5,025 nucleotides of DNA from Clostridia bacterium. GTDB lineage: Bacteria > Bacillota_A > Clostridia > Oscillospirales > CAG-272. The DNA lies in assembly GCA_017472105.1 (NCBI GenBank), contig JAFUQY010000262.1, forward strand, positions 1 to 5,025. Direction: 5' to 3'. The notes under the pieces were generated by a model. The model saw only the letters and a program-made list of their open reading frames with translations, searched no databases and was not told where the DNA came from. This document shows positions 1 through 5,025 of this stretch, piece after piece. Numbering within the stretch: position 1 is the first letter of the stretch; each line of letters begins with the position of its first letter. The position numbers were made by a program, and so were the translations under genes.

Positions 1-1310
1 TCCACTTCCACAAGGTTGTAGCCGGAGATGGAGGTGTTCAGTCTCTTTTCAAAGGGAGCGTACCAATAGGGATCAATCGCGTTTTCGCCGTTCATGATGC
101 CGACAATGGAGCCGACGGTTGCGCCGTTGCAGTCGGTGTCAAAGCCGGGCTGAACTGCGAGACAGATGGACTTGCCGAAATCCCCTTCACCGCACAGCAG
201 AGCCATGGTGCAGATCATTGCGTTGGAGTTGGTGTAGCACCAGTCGTTTGCCGAATGTTCGTTGTACTGCGCGTGGATTGCTTCCATGATTTCTTCCGCA
301 GTTTTGCCTTCGTCATAGAGCGCGATGACCTTCTTCACGTCCTCGGTCAGTCTGGACTTTGCGGGAACGTATGCAAGACCGGCGTCGATGATGGCACGGA
401 TGTCATTGGTTACCGCAGCCGCCGCGATCATTGCCGCGATGTACATTTCGCCGTAGATACCGTTCTTGACGTGGGAGATGGATGCGTCACGGAATGCCAT
501 TTCCGCAGCCGCCGCGGGATTGCCGGGGTTGATGTAGCCGAAGAAGTCGCCTCTGATCTGCGCGCCGATCCATTCGCGGTAGGGGTTCTTGTAGGTTGCG
601 GTTTCGGGAGCCCACAGACCCATTGCGGCATTGCGGTATGCAACACGTTCCGCAGTACAGCATGCCAGCATCGGAATCCACGCGAGCCATGCTTCGAGAA
701 CGTCGTCCGGCTTGAAATCACGGCCGTAGCGGGTCACGAGCTTGAGCGCGAAGGTGGTATAGTTGGTGTCGTCGTCGATGGGAGCCGCGCCGTGTACGTT
801 GTCGGCAAAGCAGCTTCTGCGGTTGAGTCTGTATGTTTCAACCAGCTCATCGGAGAATTCCTTCGCCATGATGTATTTGTGCATCGGGTAGTTGTCGGTC
901 GCCTTGAGGACGGGATGCAGCAGATTGGTTCTCCAGCCTTCGACGGGCTTGCCGAGGAGACAGCCTGCGATTCTGCCGATCCATGCGCCGGACAGCTTTT
1001 CCAGCAGTGCATCGCCTTCGGGAGCGGCGGGAAGAACAGGAGCCTTCACAGCAGAGGGAGATTCCGCGAGAATTTCCGGCAGAGTGGAAGGTTCCACGTA
1101 GGGATAGTCCGCGCGGATGGGTGCGTTTGCCATCTTTGCGCAGAGCTCGGTGATTGCGTCTTCCGCTGCAAACATTTCAGTTTCGGGAAGATCCGCAAGT
1201 GCCTGTACGGCTGCCTTGTACTTTTCAACTTCGCGGCCTTCGAGAATGCACTGTTCGTATTCAACGAGAATGTCGCGGCCTATGCGGATCCAGGGGGCGT
1301 GCTTGAGCAT
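1..1310 (-). CDS. ADP-ribosylglycohydrolase-fold protein, 3' end cut off by window edge
   Basis: The frame is open for 436 codons from the ATG at 1308-1310 to the left edge, so the C-terminus is missing. It belongs to the ADP-ribosylglycohydrolase (DraG/ARH) fold, all-alpha enzymes with a binuclear Mg centre that cleave ADP-ribosyl or related N-glycosidic bonds. Visible signatures are GCLLGKPVEGW (residues 116-126), the acidic metal motif IDDDTNYT (178-185), a helix NPGNPAAAAEMAFRDA (261-276) followed by H280, and the second metal motif GFDTDCNGATVG (389-400, with D391 and D393). Residues 1-100 form an extra N-terminal region, mostly helical in character, before the catalytic fold; classical DraG lacks it. 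From memory, metabolic-locus members of this family have a similar extension with a 'YVEPS'-like stretch (here 71-75). The start is set by AAGGAGA at 1318-1324. It is the second gene of an operon, 17 bp after the isomerase stop. I infer a metabolic glycosidase role rather than reversal of protein ADP-ribosylation, because no transferase partner is seen. The fold is well supported; the substrate is unknown. Confidence 0.88.
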   Translation of the reverse strand, partial: MLKHAPWIRIGRDILVEYEQCILEGREVEKYKAAVQALADLPETEMFAAEDAITELCAKMANAPIRADYPYVEPSTLPEILAESPSAVKAPVLPAAPEGDALLEKLSGAWIGRIAGCLLGKPVEGWRTNLLHPVLKATDNYPMHKYIMAKEFSDELVETYRLNRRSCFADNVHGAAPIDDDTNYTTFALKLVTRYGRDFKPDDVLEAWLAWIPMLACCTAERVAYRNAAMGLWAPETATYKNPYREWIGAQIRGDFFGYINPGNPAAAAEMAFRDASISHVKNGIYGEMYIAAMIAAAAVTNDIRAIIDAGLAYVPAKSRLTEDVKKVIALYDEGKTAEEIMEAIHAQYNEHSANDWCYTNSNAMICTMALLCGEGDFGKSICLAVQPGFDTDCNGATVGSIVGIMNGENAIDPYWYAPFEKRLNTSISGYNLVEV

Positions 1311-1317
1311 AATTGGT

Positions 1318-1324
1318 TCTCCTT
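1318..1324 (-). promoter_or_regulatory. Ribosome binding site of the ADP-ribosylglycohydrolase-fold gene
   Basis: AAGGAGA on the minus strand, inside the 17-bp gap between the isomerase stop and the next ATG, with about 8 nt from the AGGAG core to the start codon. The short gap leaves no room for a separate promoter and supports co-transcription and possible translational coupling. Confidence 0.85.
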
Positions 1325-1327
1325 TAT

Positions 1328-2128
1328 TCAGATATGCATGAGCATATTATAGTTCTGCTTGTAAATTTCGTAGGGATGTCCCGTTTCGTACAGGAAGCGT
1401 CCCTGATAACCCACCTCCTCAAGGGTGGAAATCAGCTCTTCCCAGTCGATTTTGCCGACGCCGGGAAGCTGATGCCGTTCGTCGATGAAGTCGTAGTCGG
1501 ACACATGCAGGGTCACGATCTTCTCACCGACGGCGCGGATGTAGTGGACGTTGGATTCCGTCAGGCTGTGGTTGGTATCAAATACCACGCGCAGATCGGG
1601 AATGCGGTCGAGGAAATACAGCATCTCGTCGGATGTGCGGCAGAGGCAGGTCCGCGGCAGATTTTCCAGCGCGAGAACCATCCCGGCTTTCCCGGCAGCC
1701 TCCGCGAGCTTCGCGATGGTGTCAGCGGCAATTGCAAGCCGTTCCGCGCGTTCTTCTTCCTGATACGGCTCTCCGGAAGGATGGATGACGGCAAAGGTCA
1801 CACCCGCGTCCCCGGCGGCGTTCATCAGCTCGGTCTGGACTGCGATCAGCTTTTCCCGTACCTCAGCGTCACGTGCGGCAGGGTCGAACTGCGAGAACGG
1901 TCCGAACGGCAGGTGAATCGAGGAAATGTTCACGCCGTGCGCCTTTGCGAGAGCGGAAATCTCCTTTGCTTTGTTCGGGTAATCCAGTGTTTCGAAGAAC
2001 GGCTCCGGCTTACCGGACGACAGCTCGATTTCATGAATGCCGTTTTCAGCCATTTTCTCAAAATCCCCTGCATTCATCCGTCCGACACCGAACGATACGG
2101 CAAGGGGCCATGTTTTGCGGTCAGTCAT
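1328..2128 (-). CDS. Sugar phosphate isomerase/epimerase family protein (xylose-isomerase-like TIM barrel)
   Basis: A complete 266-residue protein, the usual length for this single-domain family (AP endonuclease 2 / xylose-isomerase-like TIM barrel), which includes hexulose and inositol-related epimerases and isomerases. Beta-strand ends carry the expected metal-site and active-site residues: SIHLP (H72), VIHPSG (H116), ALENLPR (E155), VFDTNH (D184, H187), TLHVSDYD (H208, D211), RHQLPGVGKIDW (H219, D228) and LYETG (E248). E155, D184, H208 or H219, and E248 fit the conserved divalent-metal set. There is no signal peptide, so it is cytosolic. The frame extends 18 codons upstream to an ATG at 2182, but the start at 2128 is preferred. 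It has GAGGTG 5 nt upstream, and the predicted -10 box (2164-2169) lies between the two ATGs, so the longer start would not be in the transcript. It is the first gene of an operon with the downstream ADP-ribosylglycohydrolase-fold gene. The exact sugar substrate cannot be read from the sequence. Confidence 0.9.
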   Translation of the reverse strand: MTDRKTWPLAVSFGVGRMNAGDFEKMAENGIHEIELSSGKPEPFFETLDYPNKAKEISALAKAHGVNISSIHLPFGPFSQFDPAARDAEVREKLIAVQTELMNAAGDAGVTFAVIHPSGEPYQEEERAERLAIAADTIAKLAEAAGKAGMVLALENLPRTCLCRTSDEMLYFLDRIPDLRVVFDTNHSLTESNVHYIRAVGEKIVTLHVSDYDFIDERHQLPGVGKIDWEELISTLEEVGYQGRFLYETGHPYEIYKQNYNMLMHI

Positions 2129-2133
2129 ATTCA

Positions 2134-2139
2134 CACCTC
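2134..2139 (-). promoter_or_regulatory. Ribosome binding site deciding the isomerase start
   Basis: GAGGTG on the minus strand, 5 nt before the ATG at 2126-2128. The alternative in-frame ATG at 2182 lies upstream of the predicted -10 box and would be untranscribed from that promoter. Confidence 0.8.
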
Positions 2140-2163
2140 GTACTGACAGATTTGGATGACTTG

Positions 2164-2192
2164 ATTTTAGCATATCTGCCATGGCTTTGCAA
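2164..2192 (-). promoter_or_regulatory. Sigma-A promoter of the isomerase/ADP-ribosylglycohydrolase operon
   Basis: On the minus strand, TTGCAA (2187-2192), a 17-bp spacer and TAAAAT (2164-2169). The transcript should start near 2157, about 29 nt before the isomerase ATG at 2128. The -35 hexamer is weaker than those of the other two promoters in the window. The 36 bp separating it from the upstream terminator show no clear operator. Confidence 0.75.
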
Positions 2193-2227
2193 GTGGTTTG
2201 CGGCTATTTTTTCATCTTTTTCACAAT

Positions 2228-2256
2228 AAAAAACCGCAGGCGGTGACCCACGGTTT
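2228..2256 (-). terminator. Intrinsic terminator downstream of the PHP-domain gene
   Basis: Read on the minus strand, AAACCG (2251-2256) pairs with CGGTTT (2231-2236). Inner pairs extend the stem to about 10 bp, including two wobble pairs. A run of six Ts (2228-2233) overlaps the end of the stem. It starts 17 bp after the PHP-gene stop codon, so it separates that gene from the following operon, which has its own promoter. Confidence 0.8.
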
Positions 2257-2272
2257 GTGTGATGGATGAAAA

Positions 2273-3685
2273 TCAGATCTGGAAATTCGGTTTTGCGGCG
2301 TCGATCTTGCTGCCCTTGGTGATGGGACCGTTGAGCTGAACCGCGCGCCATTTTTCCTCAAACGCAATCGCGGACGCCGACGGAACGGGAGCCGGCACAC
2401 GTCCGAAGAAGCGGTCTTCAAACTTCGCGGACTGCTCTGCGAGAAGTTCAATCAGCGCAGCCGGCGCGTCTTCCATGGCATAGGCACGCATCGCAGTACC
2501 CTCGCCCTGACAGATCCGCTGACGGCGCGGGAAGTAGGTTTTCAGAAGGAACTGCGCGTAGGACACCAGTCTCAGGCTTCCGTAGCAGCGGTAGTGACGG
2601 TCGTATTCATCCCCGACGGCTTCGACCGCAGTACAATTGCCCGCACGGACCGCGTCGATGATGGCGTCGTTTTCGTTTGCCTCAGCGAAGCAGATCGTGA
2701 AGTAATGCGGGAAGGTTCCGGCTTTCTCGATTCCGTGCACGTCACTGGAGCCGACCACGGGGATCGTCACGCCTTCCGCGCGGAGTTCTGCCCACATTGC
2801 CACGGAGCGGTTGTTGCCGACCTGACCCATGCCGCCGATGAGCTCATATGCATCGAACATGCCGCTTTTCAGGAGAATCTGCGCAAATTCGTCGCGGACA
2901 TTGTGAACCCGCCCGGACGGTCTCCAGTAGGGATGCGCAAAAATCGCAAGTCCGCCCGCTTCGTGGATTTTGTCCGCCGCCCACATCGCTCTCGCGTAGC
3001 GGTAACGGTAGGATTCCGGAATCTCTGCGGGAACGCGGGTTTCGTATTCGGTGACTTCGGCTTCGTAGGCTTCTCTTTCATGCACATACTTCGCAGCGAC
3101 GCTCTGTTTGCCGCCGACATGGACGATGTGAACCGTGCTGGTGGGTGCGTGGATTTCCTCACCGTACACGCGGGTGAATCCCATCTTCACGCCGGCGTAG
3201 GTTTCGTCGATTTCACCGCCGGGATAGTAGCGGTTGTGGTCGGTGAGCGCGTCAAAGTCGTAGCCCTGTTCGCGGTAATGTCCGGCAAGTGCGGCAGGAT
3301 CGCGTTTTCCGTCGGAGCGGAAGCTGTGGGAATGGAAATCGCCGCGCAGGGGACGGAGCTTGTACAGGTCTTCGGCAAGTGCGTACACGTAGAATTCCGT
3401 CACTTTCTTCTCCGCGTATTCCATCTGGATCAGAAACTCCTGCTCGCCGCGGAAGGTGTGGGTGAAGCGCAGAACGCCGCCCTCCGCCGTCACGTCGACA
3501 ACTTCACGCGCGATGGGAAACTGGTAGTCCGGCTCGTCCCCGTCGATGGGAATGATAATCAGGCGGTAGGGAGTACCGTCGGGAAAAATGAACGCCTTCT
3601 CCGCGGGTGCGACGGTCATTTCCGTGGGTTTGTCCGTGGGAACGACGGCGGGATAAATTTCGTAATTGACAGGTGTCGGCAGCAT
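2273..3685 (-). CDS. PHP-domain metallohydrolase (CehA/McbA-like)
   Basis: A 470-residue protein built around a PHP (polymerase and histidinol phosphatase) domain, a trinuclear-metal phosphoesterase/hydrolase fold. Metal-binding motifs occur in the family order: GDFHSHS (115-121; H118, H120), SDG (124-126; D125), TDHN (148-151; H150), GEE (175-177), VHIVHVGG (185-192), FAHPYW (249-254; H251) and SSDVHG (313-318; D315, H317). The catalytic site looks intact. Residues 1-110 are rich in predicted beta strands and probably form a separate N-terminal domain; about 120 residues after 350 are not assigned by eye. There is no signal peptide or membrane segment. The start at 3685 has GGAGGT 6 nt upstream. 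The frame stays open to 3997, but the promoter -10 box at 3726-3731 lies inside that extension. The gene has its own promoter and terminator and so is likely monocistronic, although the next operon reads the same way. PHP proteins of this length are often annotated CehA/McbA family; the true substrate (phosphoester or amide/ester) is unknown. Confidence 0.9.
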   Translation of the reverse strand: MLPTPVNYEIYPAVVPTDKPTEMTVAPAEKAFIFPDGTPYRLIIIPIDGDEPDYQFPIAREVVDVTAEGGVLRFTHTFRGEQEFLIQMEYAEKKVTEFYVYALAEDLYKLRPLRGDFHSHSFRSDGKRDPAALAGHYREQGYDFDALTDHNRYYPGGEIDETYAGVKMGFTRVYGEEIHAPTSTVHIVHVGGKQSVAAKYVHEREAYEAEVTEYETRVPAEIPESYRYRYARAMWAADKIHEAGGLAIFAHPYWRPSGRVHNVRDEFAQILLKSGMFDAYELIGGMGQVGNNRSVAMWAELRAEGVTIPVVGSSDVHGIEKAGTFPHYFTICFAEANENDAIIDAVRAGNCTAVEAVGDEYDRHYRCYGSLRLVSYAQFLLKTYFPRRQRICQGEGTAMRAYAMEDAPAALIELLAEQSAKFEDRFFGRVPAPVPSASAIAFEEKWRAVQLNGPITKGSKIDAAKPNFQI

Positions 3686-3691
3686 AATCAG

Positions 3692-3697
3692 ACCTCC
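3692..3697 (-). promoter_or_regulatory. Ribosome binding site deciding the PHP-gene start
   Basis: GGAGGT on the minus strand, 6 nt before the ATG at 3683-3685. It selects this start over ATG codons further upstream in the same open frame. Confidence 0.88.
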
Positions 3698-3725
3698 ATT
3701 TGTTCGGTTTTGTTTTCTTTCCTTC

Positions 3726-3754
3726 ATCATAGCACAAACCCCGCGGATTTTCAA
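3726..3754 (-). promoter_or_regulatory. Sigma-A promoter of the PHP-domain gene
   Basis: On the minus strand, TTGAAA (3749-3754), a 17-bp spacer and TATGAT (3726-3731), with a TGC extended -10 just upstream of the -10 hexamer. Transcription should start near 3719, leaving a purine-rich leader of about 34 nt that contains only the ribosome binding site. This excludes start codons upstream of 3685. It diverges from the ileS promoter, with 73 bp between the two -35 boxes. Confidence 0.85.
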
Positions 3755-3827
3755 GTGAAAAAGATGCAACGATTCGGCTGAGTTACATATAAAACATGTG
3801 GAAAGCGGAGAAAATCGATTCATCCTC

Positions 3828-3856
3828 TTGACAACGCCGACAACTGGGGATATAAT
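3828..3856 (+). promoter_or_regulatory. Sigma-A promoter of the ileS T-box leader
   Basis: A perfect consensus promoter: TTGACA at 3828-3833, a 17-bp spacer, and TATAAT at 3851-3856. Transcription should start near 3863, giving a leader of about 285 nt before the ileS ATG. A promoter this strong fits a gene whose output is set by attenuation rather than by initiation. Confidence 0.92.
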
Positions 3857-3883
3857 ATAGAAGTATGCAATCATACAATTTTC

Positions 3884-4096
3884 AAAAAGCTGTGACGGAA
3901 CGAGTAGGCACGTCCGACGTTTCAGAGAGCCGGCATTCTGGTGCGAGCCGGTACGAAGACGACGCTGAAAATCACTCCCGAGCTGCATGGGTGACAAGCC
4001 TGTGCCGGTATTCCGCCGTTATACGGAAAACCATGACGAGTGCGAGTGGTACAAGCAGCTTTTTTACGCTGTTCCCGGACTGTCCGGGATTTTTTT
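3884..4096 (+). promoter_or_regulatory. T-box riboswitch, isoleucine specifier, controlling ileS
   Basis: This leader senses the charging state of tRNA-Ile: uncharged tRNA stabilises an antiterminator and lets transcription reach ileS. Stem I spans about 3888-3984. Its basal pairs are AGCT (3888-3891) with AGCT (3981-3984), CGG (3896-3898) with CCG (3978-3980), and GAGT (3902-3905) with ACTC (3974-3977). The specifier loop reads AGTA on the 5' side and GAAAATCA on the 3' side, with specifier codon ATC (Ile) at 3971-3973. The tRNA-elbow-binding module is present: AG bulge AGAGAG (3924-3929), stem CCGGC/GCCGG (3930-3934, 3947-3951) and distal loop GGTGCGAG (3940-3947). A small hairpin follows (3985-4005), then Stem III (about 4007-4032). 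The T-box core TGGTAC (4047-4052) offers TGGT to pair with the tRNA ACCA end, fitting the A73 discriminator of tRNA-Ile. A probable antiterminator pairs CAGC (4056-4059) with GCTG (4068-4071) and GAG (4044-4046) with TTC (4072-4074); it overlaps the terminator 5' arm. There is no clear Stem IIA/B, and the T-box departs from GGTGGNACCGCG. Confidence 0.93.
4073..4096 (+). terminator. Regulated intrinsic terminator of the T-box leader
   Basis: A 7-bp GC-rich perfect hairpin, TCCCGGA (4073-4079) with TCCGGGA (4083-4089), has a 3-nt CTG loop and is followed directly by seven Ts (4090-4096). Its 5' arm shares bases 4073-4074 with the proposed antiterminator, so the two folds exclude each other. It ends 50 bp before the ileS start codon. 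Confidence 0.93.
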
Positions 4097-4146
4097 GTTT
4101 ATAAGATTACCCTGATATAGCGAAACTATTTTTTACGGAGGAATTT

Positions 4147-5025
4147 ATGTACAAGAAGGTCAACACCAACATGAATTTCGTGGAACGCGAACGCGAAACC
4201 CTGAAATTCTGGAATGATAACAAGATCTTTGAGAAGCAGCTGGAGCTCAACGCTGACAAGCCTGGCTACACATTCTACGACGGTCCCCCGACCGCAAACG
4301 GCAAGCCCCACATCGGTCACGTTCTCACCCGTGTCATCAAGGACATGATCCCGCGCTACCACTGGATGAAGGGCTGCGACGTTCCGAGAAAGGCGGGCTG
4401 GGACACCCACGGTCTGCCCGTTGACCACGAAGTGGAAAAGACGCTCGGTCGTGACGGCAAGGCACAGATCGAACAGTCCGGTCTGGAACCCGTCATCAAC
4501 GAATGCAAGGAATCCGTCTGGAAGTACAAGGGCATGTGGGAAGACTTCTCCGGCACCGTAGGCTTCTGGGCTGACATGAACGATCCCTACGTCACCTATG
4601 ACAACAACTTCATCGAATCCGAATGGTGGGCACTGAAGGAAATCTGGAACAAGGGTCTGCTCTACAAGGGCTTCAAGATCGTTCCCTACTGCCCCCGCTG
4701 CGGTACTCCTCTGTCCGCGCAGGAAGTTGCTCAGGGCTACAAGACCGTAAAGGAACGCTCCGCCATCGTCCGCTTCAAGGTTGTGGGTGAAGACGCGTAC
4801 TTCCTCGCATGGACCACCACTCCCTGGACTCTTCCCTCCAACCTCGCACTCTGCGTGAACCCCGATGAAACCTACTGCAAGGTCAAGGCAGCCGACGGCT
4901 ACACCTACTACATGGCGGAAGCCCTGCTGGACACCGTGCTTGGCAGCCTGAAGGACAAGGACAGCGATGCGCCGGCCTACGAGATCCTGGAGAAGTACCA
5001 GGGCAAGGAACTGGAGTACAAGGAA
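4147..5025 (+). CDS. ileS: Isoleucyl-tRNA synthetase, 5' part (cut by right edge)
   Basis: The first 293 codons of a class I aminoacyl-tRNA synthetase of normally about 1,000 residues; it charges tRNA-Ile with isoleucine in the cytosol. The Rossmann-fold signature YDGPPTANGKPHIGHVLT (44-61) contains a canonical HIGH motif (55-58). GWDTHGLPVDHEVEKTLG (84-101) follows, then the stretch ESVWKYKGMWEDF (122-134), CPRCGTPLS (182-190), and the start of the CP1 editing domain with its threonine-rich WTTTPWTLPSN (222-232). The KMSKS loop, the anticodon-binding domain and most of the editing domain lie beyond the window. The GLPV(D/E)HEVEK form, rather than the E. coli-type GLPIE, points to the eukaryote-like IleS2 branch; this is inference from remembered family patterns. 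The start ATG has GGAGG at 4137-4141, 5 nt upstream. The T-box leader in front carries an Ile (ATC) specifier, which independently confirms the amino-acid identity. Codons are strongly C-ending, as expected for a highly expressed gene. Confidence 0.97.
   Translation, partial: MYKKVNTNMNFVERERETLKFWNDNKIFEKQLELNADKPGYTFYDGPPTANGKPHIGHVLTRVIKDMIPRYHWMKGCDVPRKAGWDTHGLPVDHEVEKTLGRDGKAQIEQSGLEPVINECKESVWKYKGMWEDFSGTVGFWADMNDPYVTYDNNFIESEWWALKEIWNKGLLYKGFKIVPYCPRCGTPLSAQEVAQGYKTVKERSAIVRFKVVGEDAYFLAWTTTPWTLPSNLALCVNPDETYCKVKAADGYTYYMAEALLDTVLGSLKDKDSDAPAYEILEKYQGKELEYKE

Larger units (their letters stand above)
3686..4146. other. Divergent intergenic control region
   Basis: No protein gene is supported in these 461 bp. 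From the left it holds the PHP-gene leader and promoter (to 3754), a 73-bp AT-rich spacer (3755-3827) with no convincing operator, the ileS promoter, a short hairpin at the predicted start of transcription (GTATG 3863-3867 with CATAC 3872-3876), the T-box riboswitch and its terminator. A 50-nt segment (4097-4146) then carries the ileS ribosome binding site GGAGG at 4137-4141. Confidence 0.85.

Noticed and set aside
1..1310. Idea that the ADP-ribosylglycohydrolase-fold gene is the antitoxin or reversal half of an ADP-ribosylation system
   Set aside because: No ADP-ribosyltransferase, macrodomain or small toxin gene is present nearby. Its operon partner is a sugar isomerase, and the protein has a metabolic-type N-terminal extension.
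255..1352. Long plus-strand open frame (365 codons) opposite the ADP-ribosylglycohydrolase-fold gene
   Set aside because: It has no recognisable motif and no ribosome binding site. It mirrors a clearly coding minus-strand gene with family motifs; the C/G-ending codon bias keeps the antisense frame open.
1313..2146. Plus-strand open frame (277 codons) opposite the isomerase gene
   Set aside because: The opposite strand encodes a full-length TIM-barrel protein with its metal ligands; the antisense frame has no motif or start signal.
2213..3766. Inverted 12-mer: CATCTTTTTCAC at 2213-2224 and GTGAAAAAGATG at 3755-3766, both near promoters
   Set aside because: It is a low-complexity A/T-run sequence, and about one such 12-mer match is expected by chance in a window this size. 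The copies also have opposite orientation and different spacing relative to the two promoters.
2594..3781. Long plus-strand open frame (395 codons) opposite the PHP-domain gene
   Set aside because: It is an antisense shadow of a gene with a complete set of PHP metal motifs. It has no plausible ribosome binding site, and its end runs through the PHP-gene promoter.
3785..3799. Dyad ACAT-7 nt-ATGT between the divergent promoters, possible operator
   Set aside because: The arms are only 4 bp in an AT-rich spacer and overlap neither promoter, so this is not distinguishable from chance.
3686..3997. 104-codon N-terminal extension of the PHP protein
   Set aside because: The extension overlaps the gene's own promoter and runs antisense through the ileS promoter and T-box. 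The ATG at 3685 has a near-ideal ribosome binding site.
3865..4104. Plus-strand open frame of 79 codons in the ileS leader, possible leader peptide
   Set aside because: It runs through the whole T-box structure and its terminator, has no ribosome binding site, and is not enriched in isoleucine. The region is explained by RNA structure.
4126..4577. Minus-strand open frames opposite the start of ileS
   Set aside because: They are shadows of a highly conserved synthetase sequence on the plus strand, with no independent coding evidence.

Overview
The window looks like chromosomal DNA from a moderately GC-rich member of the Firmicutes, most likely a Clostridia/Oscillospiraceae-type gut or rumen bacterium. 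The reasons are strong GGAGG-type ribosome binding sites, three sigma-A-type promoters all with 17-bp spacers, U-tract terminators, and a T-box leader in front of an aminoacyl-tRNA synthetase gene. The lineage is an inference from these traits; no rRNA or other taxonomic marker is present.

The left 3.7 kb is transcribed leftward (minus strand). Read in transcription order, it starts with a PHP-domain metallohydrolase (start at 3685, stop at 2273), which has its own promoter and its own intrinsic terminator. Next is a two-gene operon with its own promoter: a TIM-barrel sugar phosphate isomerase/epimerase (2128 to 1328) and, 17 bp further on, an ADP-ribosylglycohydrolase-fold protein (from 1310, running off the left edge). 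The operon looks metabolic (sugar or glycoside catabolism); no ADP-ribosyltransferase or transporter is visible in the window.

The 461-bp gap between positions 3686 and 4146 is a divergent control region. It holds the leftward promoter of the PHP gene. It also holds a perfect-consensus rightward promoter (TTGACA, 17 bp, TATAAT) followed by a T-box riboswitch of about 215 nt. The Stem I specifier codon reads ATC (Ile), the T-box core is TGGTAC, and a terminator hairpin with a T7 tract follows. The leader controls ileS, isoleucyl-tRNA synthetase, which starts at 4147 and is cut by the right edge after 293 codons.

Most of the content is ordinary housekeeping and metabolism. The features most worth a second look are in the T-box leader. 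It seems to lack the Stem IIA/B pseudoknot, has a divergent T-box sequence, and shows a 9-bp perfect long-range complementarity between the 5' base of Stem I and the antiterminator loop. The isomerase plus ADP-ribosylglycohydrolase pair, whose substrate is unknown, is the next most interesting item.
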